This document shows positions 1 to 12,671 of a stretch of DNA of 64,000 nt, in pieces. Source of the stretch: Parus major (Eukaryota; Chordata; Aves; Passeriformes; Paridae). The stretch lies in the NCBI RefSeq assembly GCF_001522545.3, contig NC_031776.1, positions 30,408,342-30,472,341 on the forward strand, written 5' to 3'. A program made the position numbers and the translations under genes. Every line of letters starts with the position of its first letter. The first letter of the stretch is position 1. The notes beneath the pieces were generated by a model, which saw only the letters and a list, made by a program, of their open reading frames with translations, was not told where the DNA came from and searched no databases.

Positions 1-682
1 CCATGAAAACTGTGTAGCAAGTTTTAGGTTACTCAGTTTTGCATTTCCTGAAAAGGAGAGGTGGATCTGGGTAGCAAGAAATGCTGCTAGAAGACATTCA
101 TTGTCAGCCACCTCTGATGCTGGTGTTGGATAACGAAGAGGATTATTTGCACTAGCTTGTAGCTGCTCAGAGGAAAAATAAATTCTGTATATTTGCAGAT
201 CGGACTAGACAAAGGCTTTGTTTCTTTTAAGAAAACTCCTTAATATAACTTGTGCTGAGCCTGTTTGTATTTTTCCCTTGGCAGTGTTACGAAACCTCAT
301 CTCTTCCTGATCTGCATTTGAAGAGTCTTCATTTTTATCACTCTTAGATATGGGACTTTTCTGTTTTAAGCACTTTCTCACCTTCATTTGAGCATGGAGC
401 TGTTGGGAGGCTTTTTTTTTTTCCCACCTTGAGCCTGAGCAATAGTCCAAGTATTTGCTTTGGAGAGTCCCTGGTTTGTCATTGATGGGCAGTCGTATTT
501 CCAAATGGACTGACTGCAGCTCTCCTGGGTGAGCCTGTTTTGTCTGATTGTGTCTTGGAGTAACGCAGGGACAGCCTGCAGCTTTGTTTGCTCACAGAAC
601 TGCACATCCAGACACACTGCTGCATTAAACTTTGTGCATTTAGGAGGGTAAACAGCCTGTGGCATGTGGAGGGTGGGCCTTA

Positions 683-722
683 TGGAATCATAGAACCATG
701 GAATATCCTGAGTTGGATAATT
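683..722 (-). repeat. Short CR1 LINE 3'-end fragment
   Basis: The motif GGAATCATAGAACCATGGAA followed by TATCCTGAGTTGG resembles the reverse complement of an avian CR1 3' terminus, which on its sense strand ends in ATTCTATGATTCTAT-like repeats. Only about 40 bases are recognisable; the DNA after 722 is not assignable. The element is read in minus orientation. Confidence 0.55.
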
Positions 723-1295
723 TCTACCATGCAGTTACACATGCAAAGGAATTGCTTGGAATGTGATGAAATTAAGAGAGCAAGAAACCACACGGTTTAT
801 TTCAGACACACATCACTCCACAGGAGCAGCCACTTCTGTGGGTGATGTGTCACTTTAATGCTTGCTGCACAACCAGATATTTTGGACTTTTGAAAAGACC
901 ATCATCTGATGCTAATAGTGCAGGTTTTCTGAGCCCATGACATCTTTATCTGAATAAATTAAGCTGAACCCTCTCTCTCCTTTCCCCTCCTTTCTGTATC
1001 CGCCAATATGCCAGTTCTAGGTCAAGCACCAATGAACAAACATGTGAGATCTCTAAATGGGATAAACACATGCAGTTTACTCATGGCACTTGATTTGAGT
1101 TCAAAAATTAGTAATTAAACAATTTTTGGAGACTGGTCTTCCTTTTTGCCCTACCTGCAACCTCTTTCTCCCCAGCTGGCTGAACAGCAGTGTGTGGGTA
1201 TGTACCTGCAGATAATACTGGGAATTTCTTTGAACTCTTCCCTGCCTTTAATTTCATAGTTTGTTTGTGGAAAATGTGATTACATAGGCTGTGAT

Positions 1296-1630
1296 TTCAT
1301 AGAATCGTGGAATGTTTTGGGCTGTAATGGACCTTATAGAAAATCTCTTTTCAACTGCCTGCTATGGGCAGGGACACCCAGGACTAGACCAGGTTACAAA
1401 GAAAACCAAAATCCTTTGATTTGCTGTGTGTTTCTCTGGAATCTCTCTAAGAGCTCCAGAGCTGGATGCAGTGCTCCAGGTGGGGTCTCATGGGAGTGGA
1501 GCAGAGGGGCAGAACCACCTCCCTCACCCTGCTGGTCATGTTTCTTTTGATGCAGCCCAGGATGTGGTTTGGGCTCTCAGGGCTGGAAATACACATTTTT
1601 GGGTAATTTTGAGCTTCTCATCAGCCAATT
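1296..1630 (-). repeat. CR1 LINE fragment with internal deletion
   Basis: Starting at TCATAGAATCGTGGAATG, the sequence follows the reverse complement of a CR1 3' end, including the recognisable GGGCAGGGACACCCAGGACT segment. From about 1445 it jumps to a CR1 segment (GAGCTGGATGCAGTGCTCCA, then GTGGGGTCTC and GATGCAGCCCAGGATGTGGT) that normally lies several hundred bases further from the 3' end. The copy is thus internally deleted, old and non-coding, in minus orientation relative to the window. Short open frames here are remnants or chance and are not annotated as genes. Confidence 0.85.
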
Positions 1631-4600
1631 GACAACCAACTCAATTTGACAGAGGTTGTTTTCCCCCTTGGATGCTCGTAAGACCAAAAGTGACTGCCAA
1701 GTGTCCACCACTTTATGCTTCAAAGACAACCTCCTCTTTGCAGCTTATAAAATGCTATAAGCCAGGAATGTACTATGTGCATAAAATCGATGGCTCTCTC
1801 TTACATCCCAGCCATAATGGGGTTTCTTTATGGCTCTCAAGCTCTTCCTCCAGCAGGCAGGACAGTTGCCTGAAAACAGCCCCAAGTCTGCTGGCCAGGG
1901 GTGTGTGCACAGTGTGATTGAGGAAGGGCTAATATTGTCAGCACTCTGGTTTTGGGGCCCAGACTAAGAGGAATTTTTAATTCTCTGGTTAGAGAAAGAG
2001 ATGCCAACTTCATAAAGCTGTATTATTTCTAAAGAGTTACAGATGAAGATCGTCTGAAACACAGTAAGTATTAATAACAGAAAGCACTGGACAGAAGATT
2101 TTCTTTATGGGAAATTGCCCATCCACAGCATAGTAAAGATTTTATTCTTTTCATAAGTCAGGATTCTGAGTTCAGCTAAAGCTTTTACAACTTCAGATTT
2201 TTATCCTGCTGTCCAGCTGCCTCTGTTTCTTTTGGAGAACCAGTGAAGATTTTTCTTTTTAAAACACTTTTTCCATGCCTCAGCACCACACCCCAAAGTG
2301 TATGCATATATTTTGCTTACAAAATGGCCATGTTGATTTATTATTTAACATTCATGCAATTAGGGTTTTAAAATGAAAGCTACTTTTAGCCCTTCACAGT
2401 TAATGGAGCAAACAGCAATTTTTTCACTGCTCAGTAAACTCTTTTCCTCCTTCTTCCCCCAAAATCAAAAGTAAATAGGATTTAATTTCATTCCCTCAGC
2501 CCCTACCTTAAGTTGTTCTGTCCCAATGGCACCATCACTACGATTATATTTAACAAGTTTCGTTCTTTACACCCTGAAATAAACATGTTTACTAGCAATA
2601 ACTTTGCTAAATTTGTAGCCCTTACACTCAGGGACTCTGCCCTCAGGTTCTTTGTGCTTTTGTTGTAGAAAAATTGGATGAGAACTTCAAATGGTGTAGC
2701 TGGAAAAAGAAGTACATTCCCAGTATCTTTTTCTTTCCTTTTAAAAAGCAGCAGAAATTATTTCAGTGACACACAAAAAGATTTGTGTTGCAGAATATCT
2801 GGAAAGCAGGTTTCCCTCCATTTGTATTCATGACAGCTTCCATATATTCAGCTATCAAAACCTATTATGAAGAGCTGTATTGTAGTGTAGATAGATTTTT
2901 ATGCTTGTCATAATACAGATCTATAGGTAAATTTGTCAATGATACATTCACTGTCATATTGCTCTATTTCTTATAGAAAATATTCTTAATGATACCAAGC
3001 TATATGTCTTTACCATGTAAGACTGAGTTTGGTTGCTGGGTTTTAAGAAGAATGTTTTAAATTAACAAGAGTTTCTCAGTTTGGAGCAAATTTAGAAACA
3101 ATTTAAACCAAAAGTAATTTGCTGGGCTTGTTGCTTTCTACATCCTGTTTTTTTAATAAGGTATGCATGGTCCAACAAGCTTCTTCTCAAGACTTCCAGT
3201 GCAAGATTTTCCTTCTTCTCATTTATTTGTGACTTGTATAGCCCATGTGAGCAGCTTATTCTGGAATGGATTTTAAAAGGTTGATTTAAAACCAACTCTC
3301 CTTGATTCCCATTTAAGCTCTAGGCTTGAGCTCAAGGGCTGTCCTTAAAACCCAAAAAAGAAAAAATAAATCTCTGTGTGTTTTTTGGTAGAAAATCTCC
3401 TGATGAAAGAAGTAATTTCTTCTATTTCTTCAATGTTTTAGTTGTCATCCTGTCCTCCCTCCTGTGTTTCTCCATTCCCTGTTATTATCTGAAATGGGGC
3501 TGAGTGTGGGGTGACCAGGCAGCTATAGGGAGTGAGAAGGAAGGAAAGGAACGGGGTCTGGGGAGAGAGGGCACCCATTGGTTTAAACACAGACATTCAA
3601 GGGGTTTTGTGTCATCAAACCAGAGGTATTTATACCAACAATTTTGTTGTTTAATTATGTTGGTCACAAAGATTGGTCACAAAATAGTTCATCACTTGGG
3701 AAAAGGAAGCCTCAACTATATCAAGAAGATAAAGCCAAAATGTGTTTTCTCATCTGCAGAATCAACAGAATCAACCACCCACAAATAGCAAACCCATCTA
3801 GGGGCTAAACCCAAACTGAGGGCACAGCCCAGTTTTGGGGCTCTTGGGGTTGTGGCACATCCATGGTGACACATCTTAACTCCCACAAATACACAATAGT
3901 GTCATTTCTCTGGTACCAGTGGGGTACCAGAAATCACTGCTGTTTTATCCTTGAGCTCTGACTAATTTCCTTTCCAAACATAAAAATGACATCAGCCCAT
4001 TGACTGAATGACAAACTTGGTGCTGCCAAGGGGAAAAAGAAATCTAAGCTGAAAGATGTCACAGCCTCACAAGGAAATGTCTGTGGGAGTGCTGGGGCTG
4101 CCTGAGCCCCAGCAGGAAAGCTCAGTGTGTGCAAGTGGGACAGCTCAGGCAGCACAAGCAGCCACTGGGTGTTCATTTGTCCCATGGGGGCTTGGGGAGC
4201 CACCCAGAAAGTGCCTCTGTGTGAGAGGGGAGATGAAGGAAAAGTGCTGTTCCCACCAGCTGGGGCTCTCCAAGGTCGGCAGCTGAGCTTTGACCTTCCA
4301 CTGCCAAGACTGTGAGACCTGGTTTAAATCTCCACCTCTTTGCCCAGCAGAGCCCAAGGCTGAGCTGGGGTGGCTGATGCTGCCCGCAGGCAGCAGGAGG
4401 TGCCTGTGCAGTGTGGTTTGGCAGTGCTGAGTTGGAGCTGCCCACAGCTCTCAGCCTGCTGCATGTGACATCTCTGCATCCATCTCTGCATCCATTTCTG
4501 TGTTCTTCCCACCTCCTGATTGCTCTCTTTGCAGGCTCCATCACTGCTTCTGGTCTAGGCTACGAGCACAGGTAAAAAACTACAAATTACCTAATTTCTG

Positions 4601-5467
4601 AGACACAATCCAGAGCTTCCCTGCTGAAGGTCTTGTGCTCTGAAGATGCAAATCTAATCAGAGGAGTCTTTCTGATTCCATTTATCTGGGATTTTTCCGT
4701 GTTTCTTTTCCCAAATTGCCCTGCAGATTAAACTATTACTCCATGTCCTCTGTTTTCAGCTCCTAGTACAGCTCATACTATAGCAACAGTGTTCAAGATG
4801 AACCCAAATTAGGTCTGTGTCTGCAATGGAGACAAAATAAAAGGAGCTAACTAGTTTAATTACTCCCCATTCAGATGTAATTCAGTTGCATTGCACTAAG
4901 AAAAATAAACACTGCTGGGATGTTATGAGACAATTAGTAAGATAATGGAAAATAGTTAATACCCCTCATGCCTGTGAAAGAATGCTCTCCCCTCTGCTTC
5001 AGAGTAGCCTTGAAAGTGTTTTCTGAATTGTATTTTCAAGCAAGAATAACTTCTCCCTTGGGGAATACTAACAAAATCCTGTCACGGGACAAAATGGTTA
5101 TTTACAGTTTGGAAATCCCAGAGTTCAAAGAAATCACCTTGGTCCTGGGCCAGCCCCAGGGTGCAGATCCAGGTGCTGTGAGGATACCCCTCTGCTGGGA
5201 ATCAGGAGTGATTGCTGCACTTTCTCACCGGGCAGGTTTGATTGTGCCCTCTGTGTCCTTGCAGACACATCCAAGCCGATCCTTGGCCACAGTAGCCATT
5301 CAAAATATTTCTCTCAAAATGTGTCACAAGCATTTTCCTTTTTTACATTCAAGATTGAGGCTTTTTCCTCTTTTGCCACAGCAAAGTTAGAACAGTAAGT
5401 TTTCAGTAACCTGCCAGCTTATCTTCCCAGCACATCCTGCCAGCCATAAATGCATTTGCCTTTGGCT
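1631..5467. other. GPR39: Intronic DNA, no gene seen
   Basis: This is unassigned AT-rich intron with no coding exon, RNA gene or clear repeat. A short tandem of TCTGCATCCAT-like words occurs at about 4470-4500. The open frames at 4145-4544 and 4968-5390 show no family resemblance. Confidence 0.6.
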
Positions 5468-5600
5468 TTAAGGTCTGAGACTCAGGCTCTGATCCCAGCT
5501 CATCTGTGGCCTCCCTGAGTGACCTTCTTCAAGCTGTGCCTTCTCACTGTGCCTCAGACACTTCCACATCATTGTGATAATGATTTCAGACCTCTCTAAG
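5468..5600 (+). repeat. Possible MIR-type SINE fossil
   Basis: The stretch GACTCAGGCTCTGATCCCAG, then CTGTGGCCTCC, GAGTGACCTTCTTCAAGC, CTGTGCCTCAG and finally TTGTGATAATGAT follows the order of words in the amniote MIR element: unique 5' part, core, then the GTGCCTCAGTTTCC-like 3' part and GGATAATAAT. It is degraded, as expected for a very old SINE. The match is from memory of the consensus, without alignment. Confidence 0.45.
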
Positions 5601-6590
5601 TGTGTTTTATTTGCTACAGTAGAGTCAATGACCCTGGATTTTGCCACTGTGTGAATTACCAGCTGCCAGCACCCATGGGCACAGCAGGGTGAGCCCGAGC
5701 ACTTGTGTGGGCATTAATGCAGATTTCCTCATTTCTCATGTTTTGAAGTCCTTCCCTTGGGGTTAGGAGTTTGGGGATGCTTTTAGTCTCTTAGATGTGG
5801 AATTCCTATTAAAAGTCAACTGCCCTGTGCAACTCGATCAAAAAAAAAATCCCGTTTAATGTGAGATTAGTTTAGGCTTTTGTACTTGGTTTCCTTGGGA
5901 CTCTAATGGCAGTCTGAAAAAGAAAATCACCCCTGAGAATGTCTGGGTTTCACATAAATGTAATCCAATTACCCCAGTCTAGGCCATGCAGAACTATTTG
6001 GTCTGAGGTATACATCAATCTAGCAGAAGTACAATATACTGAGCTGAAAAGAAGGCAGATTGGGCATATTTCTTAATAGCATAACACAATGCAATTGCCA
6101 AAGGAAAGGCAGATGCTTCTGTCCCACATTACGCAGAGCCTGGACTGGGTAATTTTTGGGGGGAGGCGGGAGAGAGTGAAGTCCTTGCAGGAAGGGATTT
6201 TAGAGGTATCTTCCCTGGAGGCCAGTTTTGTAAAGGCATACCATCTGCTGCATTCAAAATGCAAAAAGATTTGTTCTTCAGAAGTCTGAGCCAGGGATGA
6301 AAGTCCATCCCTGCCAGGGATGGCTTAGCAGTATCCAGAGAGAAGGATGAGTTTTATCACAAACAACGAGAGTCTCCTTTTCCTCTGCCCTTAACCTCTA
6401 ATTCAAACATCAAATAGACTGATCTGACTGTAGCTGCTGGTTTCTGTAGTGAAAGTTTCTGATGTCCTTGCTTACTGTGAACTGAGCAATGAACTGTTTC
6501 ATTACTGTTTCTGCTTTGCTTCCAGGCACCTTCATTTTACACAGAGGTCAGAAAGGGGTTAAATGCAAACGCTGACATTATCCCAGGCAA
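5601..6590. other. GPR39: Intronic DNA, nothing recognised
   Basis: No exon, repeat family or RNA gene could be supported here. A short G-rich run (GGGGGGAGGCGGGAG) sits near 6158. Confidence 0.55.
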
Positions 6591-6598
6591 AGCCTGAG

Positions 6599-6950
6599 CC
6601 GGGACTGGGAGCGGCTGCTCCTCCCTCCCTCCCCTCGTGCCCTCAGCAGCATCCAGCCTGGGTCCTGTACCGCGGAGCTTGTGGCTGCTCAGCGCTGCAC
6701 TGATCCAGTCTCCTTGCAGAATTAGGCATTTTCTGCTCCGTGCCTCGCAGGGTGGATTTCAGATTTCCAGCTGGAGGAGCGGGTGGATGTTTAGCTGGCC
6801 TTGGAGACGGTGCTGGCGCTGTTGGTGGAAGCCCTCAGTGCATCACTGTCACAGGCGCAGCTCTCTGCAGAGGCTGGCTCGTCCCTTCTCCAAGCAGGAG
6901 CTCTTCAGGGTGTGCAGTGCCTTAGTGCTCCCGTTGGGTGGGCTCAGGCT
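6599..6950. promoter_or_regulatory. Weak CpG-rich patch in GPR39 intron
   Basis: About 14 CpG dinucleotides occur in 350 GC-rich bases, against very few in the flanking intron. The patch begins with a C/T-rich tract (CTCCTCCCTCCCTCCCCTC). Open frames on the plus strand (6637-6963) arise from GC richness and resemble no protein I recognise. It could be an enhancer or alternative promoter, or merely GC-rich intron. Confidence 0.3.
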
Positions 6951-6960
6951 GGGCACAAAC

Positions 6961-9900
6961 TGACCAACAGAGTGTGCTGAATAAGTACAAGTTAGGATTT
7001 TACAGCACAAGGTGGTGTAATCACTGAATAAGACGTTAGTGCTTCGTGCCCGAATACTGGGAATTGATCACAGCCCGCAGCTCCTGGGATATCTCGCAGC
7101 TGCAGGCTGTTTCCCCTCTGGAAGCTGGGAGCCATAAGACAGCAATCTTGAACACTGAGAAATTATGCTAATCTCTAGCTATTAGTGCCATGCATATCTT
7201 TGCCTGCATAGAAGCAACAAAACAAGCGCTGTGGGCTGCACATGCTGCGGCTCAGCAGAGCTCCCAGGTATGCTGTGTAGGCAGGGATGTGTCCCCATGG
7301 ACTGCTCACCCACAAAAGGTGCCCTGCTCCTTGCTCTTCATGTCTGCAGAGCTTTGAACTTGTCTTTATTTTGTTAAATTTAACATGCAGCCAATCAGTG
7401 TGCTGCTCACGAGATCCAAGCGCTGTCAAGCCTCCTTCAGATGTGGCTTTTAGGTCTAATCAAGTGTAAAAGGAAAACTAACTTTAATCAATTACGTTAT
7501 TTAAAAACATGTCTTATATTGGTTTTTATCCTACTAGGAGAAAAATCCTGTCTGCCAGTGTGAAGGAGCCTGTACAACCTCATCTTCCACAGGTTCTTCT
7601 GCAGGCAAGAAACTGATAGAAAATAACTTCTACTCTATTCCCTTTAATTTCTCCTGCTCTTCCTCCAGCTTTGTGAATAGACTTTCCTGTGTCTTTGAAG
7701 CTTAATAGCTTTAACCTCATTCCAGTCTTCCTTCAATTTGGGCACCTAATGTGTAATATCATGAACCTCAGAAAGCAATAACTCACTGGAAAGTTACTGG
7801 GCACCTTCCTGATGTCCTGCAGTTATGGGTGCTTCAGCCTTGAAGAGGCAGGAGGAGTCCTGGTGATGGTGCTTCACTTTGTGTTGCATTTATTTGTTCC
7901 CCATTGATTTTTGAAATGCATTTGCTGCACTGCTATGGAGTTCCAACAGCTCCCACATGACATGTGCTTTTTGTCACTAATTTTGTGATGTTTTCTTGGT
8001 GAGGAGCTTACCTGGGTGTGACTACACTTTCTAACACCAGCCACAGTTCTGACTTTCCCATCTTACTCCTATCGATGGAAGGAGAAGAGACAGCATAAGA
8101 GCAAAATCTGTTCCCTTGCTATGATAACTTATGTGATCAGGAAAATTAATGCAAAATAAATATATTACAGAGAGGCAGCAATAACAGAGCCCTTGCATTG
8201 TCCTTTGTGTGGCCATGGCAGGACTGGCTGTCAGGAATAACTCAAATCACTCAAACTGGGACTTTCTCCTGGTGAGTCTTCCTTTCCTACATTCTCTGCT
8301 CTTTCTCTTGCTTGGAGGATCTTTGTGGACTTGATAGAGCTTGAGAGCTGAGGAAAGCTTATTCAAATATAACTTGTATGGTTGGGTTAAAGGGTGCTCT
8401 TTGCTTTCTCTACACCTCTGTTCCCCTTCACACCTGCCTCGCCTGATAGAGCACGGTGTCAGCGAGGCCAAAGGAGCGTACTCACTATCACACTTGGAAA
8501 AATGGTATTAAAGCTCTCTGAAAAACTATTAAAGCTCAGGTTAAAAGCAGTGTTATTCTTCACCTGCCTATTCCTTTTAAGCTGTTTTCTAACCATCCAT
8601 GTTGTAAATATCTCTGACCCAGAGGAGTGTTTCAGGTGGAAGCCAAGGCAAAACAAAAAATGTGGCTTAATATAAGTCTTCCAGGGAAAAAATATGTGTT
8701 GACCATTACAGAAAAATGCCAAAGCATCATTAAGTGCTGTAAATATCCTATTAATAAAGCATAGTTTTTTTGAGTGGCCAGCCTTCCTTTGCCTTGCTGG
8801 GGGAAGGACATGTGATTTAAAACTTTCTTTTCCCTTCATCACCTTGAGTAAGGAGGACCTGGTGGATTAATGGTGAGATGGTGAAGGAGAGGAGAGAGAG
8901 GCTGTTGCTAGAATAAATGACTCTGAATTTCCCACTTTAGAAGTCAGCACTGCTGCTCTTCACCTTCCTTTTGCAGCACCCTTTCTTCCTTAGCGCTAAG
9001 AAATCCTCCAGAGGTTCACTGGGGGCTCAGCACAAGAGTAAGCTGCTTTTTACTCCTTTTTTTCCCCAGCTTCCTTTTGAGTAATATAAGGTCCTTGAGT
9101 CATTTCAGCTGTGAGGGTCAAATTTCCCTCTTGTCTCTGGGGGTGCAACACTTCCAGAAGCCACTGCAGTGTTGTTGGCAATAAGCAGGAGAGGTGTATG
9201 ATGTTGCTGTGAGTAAATGCCAAGGTTGTAATGATAAAGCTTCCCTTCTGTCTCATTCCTCCCTAGAAATGCTTGAGACAGGCAGGACATTTCAAGTGCC
9301 TGTAATTGAAGGCACTAAGGTTTTACTCGGTTTTGCTTAAATCAGTGGTCTCAAGCTCCTGCAATTATATATTGCTCTGTGCTTGATTTTATGGTTCTAC
9401 TACCATAAACTTCTGCTGGAGCTTTCTCAGGCATAAGAAAACCTGAAATGTACAGATCATTAGAGGAAGTATTGAACCATTTGCTTGTAGAATAGACATA
9501 GATTAACTGGGAACGGATCAGTGCACTTTTATCACATAGCATCGTTCAGTAAGACTGAAACTTTGGGATAAAGGAAAAAAACTAATTGTTTGTAGTTGCA
9601 AGGAGATGAGGGGCAGCTTGAGAGAGCATGGCATGAGAGGTACAGCAGCCTGCATCCCCTAAACAGAAGTGAATATTTGAAAGCAGACTCCAGTGCTAGC
9701 TGATGTGAAATTTCAGGAGTGAGAAAACTCACTGAGGCAGTGCATTGGGAAATGAGACTGGCACTGAGCTGTGCTCCCCCCTCACCCACCCAGGCCCTGG
9801 AGACTCACTGTCTGTCACCAAGCCTCTACCCAGCCTGGTTTGGTGCAGGGAAGGAGTTTCCCTCCCCTCCTTCCTCCATGCTGCAATGGCAGCGGGGATC

Positions 9901-12640
9901 AGTCCAGAGGGAGAGTCCTGCAGCCTGTGTTTATTGAGTGGGTCAGACCAGGAGATTGTAGTGGCTCATTCTGCCTTTCTAATCTAATAACCTGCTTTTA
10001 TCCACTTACCCGCTGGACTTTGTTTTGGGCTACTATTCGATCAGAGCACAAACAAATGATAGAAACCCTCAATGACAGCATGCCAGAGGAAATGCTGCAA
10101 AACCAGAATTAATTGGAAATATATATTCCAAGAGTGAGATATGGACCTTTTTTCTAATAGACTTAGACTTGGATATTATTACTGAAATACTGGCAAATTC
10201 ACACATCAATGTAAATTGTCTTGCTGCATCTGTCAACAGGCACCTAAAGCAGTAATAAAGGCAGAATAGCTCCTCATAAATATCCAATATCCTAATTATC
10301 AGAGCTTGACTTAACCAATGGCAGGGTAATAAAAAACGAGGTTTTTGGATCTTTTGCCATGACAAATGCATACTTTATTCTTTGAAGACTGACTGCAGTG
10401 TCACAACTTTTGTGGCAAATAGAGCATGAACCATATTGTCAAAAATATGGTTAGGGAATATGAAGCCACTAAATATTTTATCTTCTTGGCAATGTACGAG
10501 AAGAAAAGTATAAACCTTAAATCTATCAAGTTCCTCCTCCCACCTCCCAAACTGTTCTAATAATATAGAAATTCAAGTTCCTAGAGAAAAGCAATACATC
10601 CATTTTCCAGTGTGCTTTGATATAGTGAGAATTGTGAATTTTGTAGTGTTTGCATCAGGGTTTAAAATGTCATCAGTGTATATCTCAGAGAATTGTTTAG
10701 CAGTCACATGTTATGAGCATCCATTTTTTCCTCTTTACTGATCAGTCACGATGGGCTGGTTGGATGCAAACCCCATCTGAGTGGGTGTCCCAGGGGTGGG
10801 GAGAGATGGGGGCCAGGAGGGACAATCTGCTGTCAGAAAGTGACATCCCTCAGGGCAGGGAGAGGCCTCTGCTCGCTGTCACCGAGTAACAGCACTACAC
10901 TTGGAAGGGAGATGGATGGATGGAAGGACTCCAGGAGTAGTGGGATCCATCCCATTTTTTTTTCCTCACATGGGCCTTGCTGTGGTTGGGAATCCCTCAG
11001 TAAATCGGTGACAGTCAGTACTAAAACACCAAATCTATACTGAGCACCTGGATGTGTGCTGGAGTTCACATTTTAATTGATTTATTAAAACAAAGCACCT
11101 TTTTACAGTGCAATCAGGATATCATCCTACATAACAAGGGCCCTTAGGACTGAGTGCTGACATTCACATGACCCTTGGGAAAAAGTGCTGATGAGAAAGT
11201 GCCCAGGTCATAAAATAGTTTTCTGCTGTTCATTCCTAGATAAGGGGAAATGGGCATGTGGGTGCAGAGTTGTGTCATGTGGAACCTCCAGTTACACAGC
11301 CAAAATCCCAAACTTTCTGCTCTCCAAGAGAATGGGCCTTTTGTTACACCAGTGATATGGAGACAAAATATTTCAGGATGCTGAGCAAATTCCTGCTTTC
11401 TAAGTACAAATCTTTAGACATTAATGCTGCCTTTTCTCTCCTTGGTTTCCTTGGAACAGCCAAATGAAGTTTCCCAGCCTCGCCCCACCTGTGGCTGCGG
11501 TCACAGCCTGTGTCAGTGTGATGGGGAGGAGGGCAGGCCTTCCTTCTGAGCTGATCATCCCCCTCACAGTCCCAGTGCAAAGTGTCCCACTCAAAGTGTC
11601 AAAATCCTGTGCATCCAATCATTTCTTGAGGAGATTTGGAAGCAGGAATACACCACATACAGATCTTACTGGTGAACTCTGATCTTCTGGTGTAGAAATT
11701 TAAGTGCTCTGTGCAACGGTGGTGGCATAAAAATACTGCATTCACTACACTCCACATGGTTTGAAATAAAAAGGGCTTTATAGCAATGTTTTGACAACAG
11801 TGCCTTTTGGGAAGCTTCGTAACAGGGAGTGTTGCTGCTTTGATGAAAAAAGCTTACAGATGAATGTGCATGAAGTAGGAGAACCCAATTTTTCATGACT
11901 TAGGGGAAAAAGCCTCCTTCTCCTAACACATCACTCATGCTCCAAGTGCATTCACCTCTCTATTTTAAAGCACAAGAATGCACAACAGGCAGGATAGCAC
12001 TGAGAGTACACCCTTTAGAAAGGATAGTCTATCATCTTGTCTCTGGCTTTATACTCCCTGTTGAACAAATCTGCCAACATGACACTGGATACTGATGAGC
12101 AATTTGTATGGTTATAAAAATATTGGCAGTGCTCCATTGTTTTGCTATTTAATTCTTAATTTACATTTTTAATGTGCTGTGCCCTCATTCATATTATAGG
12201 TTTTACTCTTCTGTGTACATCTATAATAGAATGATTTTTTTTCCCCAAAAATTAATTATGAATACTAAAGAGCTGTTACAATTGCACTGTATTTGAATTA
12301 AGGAGTGTGCCTGTCTTTTAAGATATGCTTCCTTAGGAATGGAGTACTTTTACAAGGGCCAGGGGAAAGTGAAGTAGGTGCAGAATAGGTGTATTTCCAA
12401 GTGTTCTGCCTGAGATTGTGTCCAGTACTCAGACTGGCAAAGAAAGTGTAATAAATGATGAGGACTGAAGGCCCAAACTCTGAACGGCCTGTCTCAATGT
12501 ATTTATTACTTTTCCCTCCCTCCCTCCTCCTCATCCCCAGTTTTTGATGAGGAGGATGATGTGGATTTTTCCTAGCCCAAGGAAATAAAGGGCTTAGCAA
12601 CAGTACCTTCACTCTCTGTATCCAAGCAATGTTTTTAAAT
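6961..12640. other. GPR39: Intronic DNA, nothing recognised
   Basis: No exon or repeat family could be supported. A small (GGAT)n run is near 10912-10922. Many short frames on both strands have no recognisable domains. A strong pyrimidine tract ending in CCCCAG at about 9053-9068 resembles a splice acceptor but leads into no recognisable exon. Confidence 0.55.
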
Positions 12641-12646
12641 TGCTGT

Positions 12647-12671
12647 GTCCAGTAAAACTTTTTTACTGGAC
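12647..12671. repeat. Perfect 11-bp inverted repeat with 3-base loop
   Basis: GTCCAGTAAAA (12647-12657) and TTTTACTGGAC (12661-12671) are perfect reverse complements separated by CTT. The DNA could extrude a hairpin, or a transcript could fold into an 11-bp stem. No target-site duplication or longer terminal repeat is visible, so a transposon end is unproven. Confidence 0.8.

Noticed and set aside
45..2300. Possible CRISPR, operon or phage content
   Set aside because: No spaced direct repeats, no dense gene series and no bacterial signals here or anywhere else in the window; the DNA is clearly from a vertebrate intron.
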